A stretch of DNA of 64,000 bases from assembly GCA_016508695.1 (NCBI GenBank), contig VNKQ01000002.1:2790001-2854000 (forward strand), read 5' to 3'. The notes beneath the pieces were generated by a model. That model searched no databases. It had not been told where the DNA came from and saw nothing but the letters and a program-made list of their open reading frames with translations. The stretch comes from Hyphodiscus hymeniophilus. Taxonomy: Eukaryota > Ascomycota > Leotiomycetes > Helotiales > Hyphodiscaceae. The position numbers were made by a program, and so were the translations under genes. Of the stretch, positions 55,264 to 64,000 are shown piece by piece (the first letter of the stretch is position 1; each line of letters opens with the position of its first letter).

Positions 55264-56987
55264 ATGCGCCCCCTTTCCGCGCTGGTGGCAGCGTTTGCGC
55301 TGACGCGTTTTGCTCACGGCCTCTCGTCGAGTCTGACCCCCGTTGATGCATTCGTCTCAACATCCCCGGAAGTCGCCATGTGGGTTTATGTTCCGGAGAC
55401 GGGGAACTCGACAGACAGCAGCCAAGCAATCGTAGTCGCCATTCACTCCTGCGAGAGAACGGCCGATTACTACTATGAGAACACGGGCTACGCATCATTG
55501 GCCGATCAGTATGGGTATATTGTCATATACCCCAATGCGTCAACGCCCAGTGGGTGCTGGGATGTAAGTTTCTTCCAGATATGCGTGGGAAATACTGAAA
55601 CTAACCTACGAAACAAAGACAACTACTTCAAAATCTACCACACGCAATGGTGGTGGGGACAGCCAGGCCATTGTAAATATGGTCGCCTATGCTGTGAAGA
55701 ATTTCAACGGCAACGCAAGTCGAGTCGCCGTGACCGGAAGTAGCTCTGGCGGTATCATGGTGAACTTGCTCGCTGGCCTCTACCCTGACGTTTTCCAAGC
55801 TGCCAGCGTGTTCTCGGGAGAGTATGCCGATGACATCTATGACTATTCGGGAAGTAGGCCCAAGATGATGATGTATGTCAACTCCTGTTTCGTCACGAAA
55901 CTCTAATGCTAATAAAAGAAACCTCAGCTATCACGGCACCATTGACGCAACTTATCCCTATTCCAACCTCGGTGAGGAGTTGGATGGATGGTCTAGCGTG
56001 CTTGATGTTACCTTTTCAAACAATATCACTGACAGTCCATCGCCTGGTTATACCAAGATGGTGTACGGAGATGGCTTGAAGCTTGTCGGGGTATCTGCTG
56101 CCGGTGTTGGTCACACTGTCCCTGTAGACGCCGTCACAGATCTATCATGGTTCTGCATTGCCCCCGAATGCGATGGAGATGGTCTTCCGGTGGTCATCAC
56201 GAGCAGTTCGAGCAGCTCGAGCAGCTCGACGAGCTCAACCAGTTCAACAAGCTCGGCGGCAGCTTCGAGCTCCAGCACAGACTCGACAAGCTCGGCGGCA
56301 GCTTCGAGCTCCAGCGCAGACTCGACAAGTTCCAGTCCCTCCAGTCTGTCGAGTGGGATCGCTACAACTACCTCAGGTTCCTCCACGGACGCGAGCAAGA
56401 AGATAGCCAGTGAAACCTCAGCGTCTACCTCTCCGGCTGTAGTCGCGGCCACAGTTTCACACTCTACACTGAGCACTGGCGCCAAAGCGGGAATCGGCGC
56501 ATCTGGGATAGCAGTCGCAGCCCTTTTATTCGTAGCGGTCGTATTCTTGATTCGCAAGAGACGACAAAACCGCACCTCGCAGCCTGAGCCTGAACACAAG
56601 ATGGTTCCTCTGGAAGTAGATGGACACGAGTACCATTCCGGCTATGGCGTTGTGCCTGACAATGCTAAGCAGGCTGACGACAGTATCGAGAAATATCCAC
56701 CACGGATGGACTTTGGCTCATCTTCAACAGATTTATTGGCCATGCCAGGAGATCGATACAGAGACAGCATTGCATCTACCCTGTTGCCGCCGCAATCACC
56801 AGGAGCAGATCAAAGATATAGTACCGCGTCTTCGACAATGTTACTGCCCCCGTCGTTAGGAGAAGATCAGAGATTTAGCGTTGCATCTACGGCTATGGTG
56901 TTGCCCCAGTCACCACGGGAGGATCAGAGATTCTTACCTCGTGGATCTGAAGAACAAGACATATCAGATAGACAATTTAGAGGGTAA
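55264..56987 (+). CDS. CE1-like esterase with Ser-rich stalk, membrane span and cytoplasmic repeat tail
   Basis: Three exons, 55264-55563, 55619-55872 and 55928-56987, encode 537 residues. A signal peptide (LSALVAAFALTRFAHG) precedes a CE1/PHB-depolymerase-type esterase domain: VVAIHSCERTADYYY, nucleophile Ser in VTGSSSGGIM, Asp in YHGTIDATYPY and His in GVGHTVP. DLSWFCI and CDG end the domain. A poly-Ser/Ala stalk of about 60-70 residues follows, then a hydrophobic span (GIAVAALLFVAVVFLI) and basic stop-transfer RKRRQ. The cytoplasmic tail of about 130 residues has three related repeats (STLLPPQSPGADQRY, STMLLPPSLGEDQRF, STAMVLPQSPREDQRF). Secreted acetylxylan/feruloyl esterases end with a CBM or nothing. 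The segment between nucleophile and Asp is shorter than usual. Triad intact, so activity is plausible. Confidence 0.85.
56249..56331 (+). repeat. tandem duplication inside the esterase stalk
   Basis: Two near-identical units of about 39 bases (CTCGGCGGCAGCTTCGAGCT then CCAGC-CAGACTCGACAAG) encode the SSAAASSSS-DSTS repeats. This is slippage-prone DNA that could change stalk length. Confidence 0.75.
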
Positions 56988-58582
56988 CATAACATTTCTG
57001 TATGCATATAACGGAGTTGGGTCAGGGCTTTCATGCTAGTTGAAATTTAATGTAGAGTTTTTAGGTGTTCAGGTTTAGAGAAGAGAGAAATGCCTAGAAC
57101 GGCTGAAATCCCATCCGTGCTACATGCCCTTGTTTTCCTTTTGGTCCCCCAGTTTGGTCTGAGAATTGCCCTTTTGACTAACAGCTCTATTAATGGAATT
57201 CAACTCAACCTCGGGTCCACTTTAAACCATCTCCGCTGTAAGCATGAACAGAGAAGTGTAATCACTCCTTGAACATTAACTACTTCTGTATTTACCCCAA
57301 AAGGCGGAGACGTGACATCATTTCAATAGTTGTACTAATAAAGCTTCAAAATCTAACAATTGTTAGTTCCAAAGCTATCAATCATGATTGGATCGAGGAC
57401 CTAAGATTCTAGGTCTGAATTCAGGGGAACATGCAATCAGTACGGCTTCTAAAAAACAAGGCTTCGTTCGATGAATCTCTCGAAAGAAGCTACCGCTTGA
57501 TAGGGTTATCACTGGAAAGAGACTTAGATGGGCACAGGAACATATTGATTGGACGGACGAACAATAAGACGAGATCTTGTAGAATGATCATTGATGTGAC
57601 ATGGGTTCAGCCTGGAAAGTATACTCGAACTTGGAATACTCGAATAGTTGGAGAATCAGAGGTCTACGACAAATATTGAAATTATTCAAACCATGGAATC
57701 AAGGACGACGTTGAAAGGGGAACGGTTGGATGTTTTGAGGTTCAGATAAATAGCTGATATGGCGGGAATAAAACTCTCTTTAAAGAGAAGGACTGGAAGA
57801 ACATAACTGGGGGCTTTAATCTGGGATTATTATGCCCTTATTTGATAGTATTTTTCAAGAGAAACCAAAACTCTATCTTTAACAAGACAACAACGCCCCT
57901 AGTCATGCTTCTTGATTTACGAAGTCGGTTATTTTGCCAGCGGTTTTTTGCCTGATTATAATCGAGACAATGTAGAACAATAGAGGACCATATTCTGGAG
58001 CACTTCCCAGAGGCTTATTAATCAAGAAACGTCGACAGACTACAGAGAAAGCTTAAAAGGCTTGGAAATCAATTACTCATGGAGCAAACTGGGGAAACTT
58101 GTGCGAATTAGAAGACAACGACGATTGTACGTAATGAAGGCAGGGGGATTACCGTACAAAAAAGGTAGAGTGTTTCAAGAAAGCGGCATTCTTCCGCATT
58201 GATCTAACCATTCCTGCATTATGTTCCGGTAGTTACAATAGTTGCCCTGGAGTAGAGTAATTGACGATAATGTATTTAGCCGTGGATAGAATGCCCAAAT
58301 AGGCTACTCCGTCTCGGGCCTACCCCTGCATGAAAGATCTCGGAGGGGTCACACATGACCTTTATATGCCGTGGGGAATCCTTGCTATCTGTACTACGTT
58401 GTATATCTCGGGCCTTCTTGGATTTGTATGTTCCCGCCATTTCGCCGAATTGACATATGCTTTGGAAGTTATGCTTTACTCAGCGGGGTCAGGCATTCTG
58501 ATATTTAAGGGGACTGTCAGTGTAGTCTTGAATATGGTTCAGTCATCGCTCGTACCAAGAAAAGTCGCTGTACAAAGCAATC
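56988..58582. other. 1.6 kb intergenic, AT-rich
   Basis: No gene is supported; the longest frames (for example 57431-57679) have no motif and no splice context. The final part is the promoter of the GH55 gene. Confidence 0.45.
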
Positions 58583-61514
58583 ATGAAGTGGTCTCTCATC
58601 TCTGCGACGTTTGTCGCTATCCATTATGGCTCAGCCCTGGCCTATTTGACGCCTGCTCCAACGGACTTGTTAAACAAAACTGGCAACATGAACTTAACGT
58701 TCCCATACAACTTTCAAGCCCATCGTCCGTAAGTTGCTTCACCATAGACATCTATCAGGATCAACGCTTGCTAATCTCAAGTTTAGTACCATACCTTTTG
58801 CTCACAAAGCTGCTCCTCCCGATCTCAACAACTTAACCAAGTCAGTTGTGCCCGCACATCTATTGAGCCCGGAAGTATTGAGCCCGGAGGCGGCATGCTC
58901 CATCACACCAACAAACCCTTCCACCTTCTGGCTTGAGGGTGTTCCTCATGAAGGAACATCACCGTTCTTGTCCGGAGGAAGCACTTGGAAAGTATTCCGC
59001 AACGTCAAAGACTATGGCGCCAAAGGTGATGGAGTAACTGATGATACAGCTGCTATTCAGGCTGCGATAAATGGTAAGTTGCTTCACCCTTATTTATCGG
59101 TACGTCAGTTAATCTGTTAATAGATGGCGGTCGTCAGAATCATAATGGTGGTACTACGGGCTTTCCAGCCCTAGTCTACTTCCCTTCTGGAACTTATATG
59201 ATCAGCACCACAGTACAGATGTGGCTTATGACGCAAATAGTTGGGAATGCGATCAGTCGACCCGTCCTCAAGGCTACGTCGGGGTTCCATTCTTCTTTCC
59301 CCATTGCTTCAGGATCCAATACTAAAATTAATTTAATGCTCAACGGTTGGGATCTCACCGATGGATCGACCGTGAATTTCTATATTGGAGGTAAGCTTTG
59401 CGACCCCTCAACCTCGTAGAGTGGGACGTACGTCTAAATCCACATAGTTCGCAATATTGTTTTGGATACCACGGGGTTTCCGGCATCTGGCCAAATGACA
59501 GCTCTGAATTGGGGAGTATCTCAAGGTACCAGCCTGTATAACGTCCAGATCAACATGCCCAACTCTAGTCAGCATTATGGAATCGAAATGCTTTCTAATG
59601 CAGGTTGCTGTGGCGGGGGATCAGGGACAATGATCGGTGACCTTGTAAGTAAAACACACGTACAACGCCCCCTCATATACTAATTATTCCTCCCAAGACC
59701 ATCAACGGGGGTCTTTTTGGTATTCATCTTGCCGGACAACAGTACCTTTTCAAGAGCATCACGTTCAACGGGTGTAATACTGCTATTGGAGTCGATGGAC
59801 AGTTCTTCGCGACTTTTGTCGACATGACTTTCGAGAATTGTGGAGCTGGAATCGACGTCAGCAATTGTCAAACTGGAGATATCTCTCTTGTGGACTCCTC
59901 GGCAAGCTTTGTTGGAACGGTCGTAAAGGCTTGTGCTTCAAGCACCGGACAGGGCTCTGTGATCGTTGAGAACTTCTCGAATGTCAATAGTGGACCAACA
60001 GTACAAGCCGGAAGCTCAACTCTTCTTGCTGGCAGCGTATCCGGGACATGGGTGTAAGAAAACAGCCAGATTTGAACGTTAGCTGCTAATTAGACCGTAG
60101 TACCGGGAATGTCTTCGTGGACAATAGTAACAACGCGGCAACAGACCACCATCAGACAGAAAATCTGCCCTCGACTAGCAAGCCTGCTTCTCTTCTTGTC
60201 AACGGAAAGTATCTGACCAAAGTACCGCCTCAATACCAACAATATAGCAGCTCGCAATTTGCCAGCGTGAAAGATGCTGGAGCCAAAGGTGACGGCAAGA
60301 CAGATGATACTGCTGCAATCAACGCTGCTCTTATCGCAAATGCCGGTTGCAAGATTACATACTTCCCACATGGAGTGTATATTGTTACCAATAGTCAGTA
60401 TTTGTATTCTGACTCCCGCTCGCGGCGTGACTAACCTTAGCCGATAGCAATCCATGTCCCACCTGGATCAAGACTGGTCGGGGAAGTTTGGTCTGTAATC
60501 AGCGGTAAGAATAGCACTCTTCTGTGACTAAGAGGTACTGACTTTTGGTAAAGCCGCAAATGCGAATTTTGGCGACTTAAACAATCCACTGCCCATGATC
60601 CAGGTTGGCAATCCTGGTGATGTAGGAGTTGCTGAGCTATCAGACCTTATTCTGACCACGGCCGACATCCTTCCTGGGACCATACTTTTACAGATCAACA
60701 TGGCTGGCACAAATCCAGGGGATGTTTCGACATCTAATGTTCATATCCGTATAGGTGGTGCGGCAGATACCAACGTTGACCGCGTTTGTAGTCAGTATTG
60801 GTGTTCCGTTTCCCACTCCCAACGTGACTGACCTTACCGACAGATACCACTCCTCAACAATGCAAAGCTGCCTTCCTCCTTGTCCATATAGCCCCAACAG
60901 GTTCTCCTTACATTGAGAACCTCTGGGCTTGGACGGCCGATCACTCCCTCGACAGTGGCGTATCAAGCAATATCGCTACAGGCCGCGGGGTGCTAATCGA
61001 AGGTACAAAAGCAACATGGATGATGGGCACTGCTTCAGAACACAACACGCTTTACGCCTACAATGTAGTCAATGCCCAGAACGTCGTATTCTTTTTCCAG
61101 CAGGTTGAGACGCCCTACTGGCAGCCGCAAGGTACTGTAGCCTCGGTCTGGACGCCTAACACTGCAACGTGGTTTGATCCCAATTTTGCCAACTGCGCCA
61201 GTGGTGACACTCAGTGTCAAATGTCGTGGGGGGTGCGTATATCAGGAGGGTCGCATATCATCAGCTACGGTTCGGGTGTATGGGTGTTCTTCGATAATCA
61301 TGGAAATTGCAACGGACCGAGTGGAGCATGTCAAGAGTCTGCATACGAGATTGTTTCCGGGCCGACGAATACATACCTCTATGGATTGAACAGCAAAAGC
61401 ACAACTAATTTGATTTATGGGCAGACTTCGTCGGGTGCTAATGGCGTGCTTGCAGCGACAGTCAACAACCCTGGGGGTTGGGGCGCCGACTTGGCTGCTT
61501 ACCTTGGATTCTGA
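58583..61514 (+). CDS. secreted GH55 exo-beta-1,3-glucanase
   Basis: Nine exons: 58583-58728, 58787-59073, 59124-59390, 59448-59644, 59698-60053, 60101-60393, 60448-60504, 60554-60790 and 60844-61514, giving 836 residues with every phase closing. A signal peptide (MKWSLISATFVAIHYGSALA) is followed by two pectate-lyase-like beta-helix halves, each opening with the GH55 hallmark: VKDYGAKGDGVTDDTAAIQ and VKDAGAKGDGKTDDTAAIN. SGTYMISTTVQM, YIENLWAWTADH and WVFFDNHGNCNG are typical. By family it releases glucose (or gentiobiose) from laminarin-type glucans, in fungal wall turnover or mycoparasitism. No anchor is present, so it is secreted. Intron density is the highest in the window. Confidence 0.94.
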
Positions 61515-61799
61515 AGTTGAGGCTGTTCAACTGATAGGCTAAGCGTGTGAGGCTTCGAGTTACTAGCATGAATCTGAATGAACTCCAAGCTTTAGAGCAG
61601 ACTTTTGCACAGTTTACAAAGTGTCTTGGGTAGTATATGACTACTTAGTGTTTGGAAGCTTCTACCGGGCACCGCGTCTTGCCACTGCCGGCTCAACAAC
61701 AACCTACTTCTTGTACAACCAGGTCTATTTTATTGATATCGAACTATCTTCTATTGTCTATGTTGCATCCAACCCCATCCTTTAGGAACTGAATCTCCT
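61515..61799. other. intergenic, convergent 3' regions
   Basis: Short gap between the GH55 gene and the terpene synthase gene; nothing else seen. Confidence 0.5.
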
Positions 61800-64000
61800 C
61801 TACTCATCAATTTCTAGACGTTTCTGTGCCAATCGCAGGAGCCAGTTCTTCTCTCCCACCTTGTCCTCATACATCGAAAGTGACTCACTAACTGACCCCT
61901 GCAGCCCTACGGCTGTCTTCTTCGCATACTCCAGCCCACCTGTAGCTTTGATCTCGTCCAGGGCAAGTTTTCGTACCTCTGGGCTCAGACCGTTGCAAAT
62001 CTTTCGCTGCTGCAGTATGCTCATTAGGCGGCCTCGGCGTGGCGACTTGGAGCGAAGTGCGTGGATGAGTGGAAGAGAAATCTTGCCTTCGCCGATGTCT
62101 TCTGCGAACCCCTTCTTGAGAGTATACTATATGAATGAACGCGGTAGATTAGCTTGGCACTGTCGATAAGATTCGAACAGAGTGACAAACCTCTGTACAC
62201 TGGAGATTCTTGTAATCATCGCGCGCCTGGAAGAAACGACCGACGAGTTTCATCAGAAGGCCAGCGTCAAGATCTCTGTGCTCAGTAGCTTCGTTACGCA
62301 TCAACTCGGCCAAGAGAATGAAAAGACTGCCGGTTTCTATGTCCATAGTGTTAAAAACTTTATGTGAGTGGTAAAGTATGAAAACACTTACTGCCATCCA
62401 CCATCGTGAAGTACTCTTCCTCAGTAGGAATAATGGTATGATGCGTCCAGTAAAGGTCCATTCCTTGACCAATGTGCCCTTCAATGAGCCTCTCTAGCAG
62501 GATGCGTAGCGAAGGAGATGAGAGCGCTTCTGCGGCTTTCAAGGCCTTCATGATGAGCAAATTGGCCGAATTGATAGTCTGATTGACCCCAAAAATGACA
62601 TGGGTGGCTGGAAATCCTCGTCTCAGGGGAGAGTTATCTTCAATGTCGTCCAACCTTGGAATCTGTGTTAGTAGGGTCCAGCTCGGTTGTGAGGGAGGTA
62701 CATACATCAGGGAAGAGCTATGCAACAGATTGACAATGCCCCGAATGACTGCGAGTGATTTCTCGGGAACCTGATACCAGACCTCTAATCCATCTATGAT
62801 TGCATTCCTAACCCCTTTCGAAGGCATCATCTCCAAGTACGCTTGGGGCTGTAGGATTATCTGGAGATCGTCAGATTCGTCACACTGAACCAAATTTGGC
62901 CCACTTACTTCTTCGTGTTGCTGGATCGACCAGGCTTGGCCGACCTGGGATTTATTGACACTGGCTACCTCGTCGGGAAGAGGTAATTGACCAACACCCG
63001 TGCCCTCAAGCTTGTTCGTTGTGCGTTCTGGGTCGTTAAGAACCAAGTATCTGCGATCTTTGAGCACGACATCGATCTTGTCCGCCATATCGGCAGCGTT
63101 AAGCGAAATTGGGCGAGCGAGACTCTCATTGTTGTCAGAATCCGAGGTGTTGGAACATTTGAGCCGTAGAGACGGATATGCATCCTCGGCGCCAAGCCGG
63201 TAACGAGCAGTCGTCATGCTCCATGCAAAGTTGCCTGCCGTTACGAGATCGAGCAGCTCTAGCCACTGACGTGTCTTGTCCGTGACGGCACCTTTGGTTA
63301 GGAAGTCCTCTTTCAATTTGCAGTACTTATCCTCACGGGTCAGGATCTCCTTTCGAAGCCTCGTTTTGCTATCCTCCTTCTCGATGGAGTACCATCTCAT
63401 GAAGAGGAAGATAGAGTTGGCTATCACGCCAGTACTGCCATTGGCCTCGTAGTTATTCCACTCTTTCTCCCACGAGAAATAGTCGTTCACTAGGACCCAG
63501 CTGTCGTAAGCAGCCGAAGTGATAGCCGAAGTCTTCAATTCTTCGTCCGCGGTCAGTTTGAAGTCCATGGAAAAGCACAAGAGGCTCATGGTCCAGCTAA
63601 GGGACAAAGTCAGCAACTAAATTGAGCTCCCAAAAATCGTCATGTTGAAAGCGGACGTACGGGCACCCGGCGTCCACGACGCGGAATTTGAGATAGTCAT
63701 CCAAAGTAGTGAACTTCATATCTCTGATTTGGACGAAAACATCCGACATCTCTTTCCACAAACGGAGACATTCTTTTGCCTGTTCTTTATCAACTTCCAT
63801 GAGCTCCATGACCATCTTGGCCTGCAACTGTCGCCGTTTGACATGGTCCTTGGACCCTGCGCCAGTGTCTTCGCCTAGAGTGAGACCTTCCATAAGTTGG
63901 TGGTTCGTCTCTATAAGCTTATTGGCCCGTTAGACGTGGTTTCTCTCAATCTCTCAGGAAATCCATCAATTCACCTGAGCCTCATCCTTGTTCTCGGCGT
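61800..64000 (-). CDS. bifunctional terpene cyclase-prenyltransferase (chimeric di/sesterterpene synthase), N-terminus beyond the window
   Basis: Exons in the window: beyond 64000 to 63975, 63908-63661, 63596-62909, 62860-62706, 62654-62392, 62336-62191 and 62126-61800. The N-terminal part is a class I terpene cyclase, seen by [19 protein letters not shown] and the NSE metal motif [10 protein letters not shown] linker leads to a complete E-type prenyltransferase: [17 protein letters not shown], first Asp-rich motif [25 protein letters not shown], and second motif [10 protein letters not shown]. This is the architecture of fungal PaFS/AcOS-type chimeric synthases that make GGPP or GFPP and cyclise it. 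The cyclase DDxxD/E motif should be upstream, outside the window. The 48-nt intron 62908-62861 is stop-free and divisible by three. Product cannot be predicted. Confidence 0.93.

Noticed and set aside
60505..60532. 28-nt intron in the GH55 gene with acceptor at 60532
   Set aside because: Too short for splicing. The 49-nt intron ending at 60553 has a CTGAC branch and keeps the frame.

Overview
The window is nuclear DNA of a filamentous ascomycete (Pezizomycotina; my guess is Leotiomycetes, from overall protein resemblance only). The evidence is the gene content (Cdc24, SAPS, Vps60, PIS1, Zn2Cys6 factor, GH5/GH55 glucanases, chimeric terpene synthase), many 45-65 nt GT-AG introns with CTNAC-like branch points, genes on both strands every 2-3 kb, and a mutated Tc1-type transposon. 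I rebuilt exon models by reading frames across splice sites. Intron phases were checked by codon arithmetic for the multi-exon genes listed.

Left part (1-32.6 kb): mainly conserved genes. These are the Cdc42 exchange factor Cdc24, an F-box/WD40 protein, a putative Golgi glycosyltransferase, a conserved protein with short internal repeats, phosphatidylinositol synthase, a dienelactone-hydrolase-like enzyme with two micro-exons, a small secreted protein with paired Kex2-like sites, an ACT-domain protein, a secreted protein with a duplicated ricin-B-like module, a gene-poor 3.5 kb stretch, a GPI-type GH5 glucanase, a SAPS-family phosphatase partner whose C-terminal exon seems cut off by a lost splice donor, and the ESCRT-III protein Vps60.

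Middle (32.8-39.2 kb): a small metabolic module. A Zn2Cys6 regulator diverges from a phenol-hydroxylase-type flavoprotein, and an SDR oxidoreductase lies convergent to the flavoprotein. Then come a DUF1992/DnaJC28-like protein, an unknown protein, a centrosomin-motif coiled-coil protein and a makorin-like RING protein.

Right part (49.8-64 kb): an accessory region. An MFS exporter faces an amidohydrolase, followed by a 1354 bp Tc1/mariner relic with perfect 37 bp terminal repeats. Next are a CE1-like esterase joined to a Ser-rich stalk, membrane span and cytoplasmic repeat tail, a secreted GH55 glucanase, and, running off the right edge, a bifunctional terpene cyclase-prenyltransferase that probably makes a di- or sesterterpene scaffold. 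The most interesting items are the sensor-shaped esterase, the chimeric terpene synthase, the possible Kex2-processed peptide precursor, the SAPS splice-site lesion and the discordant introns of the duplicated lectin-like module.
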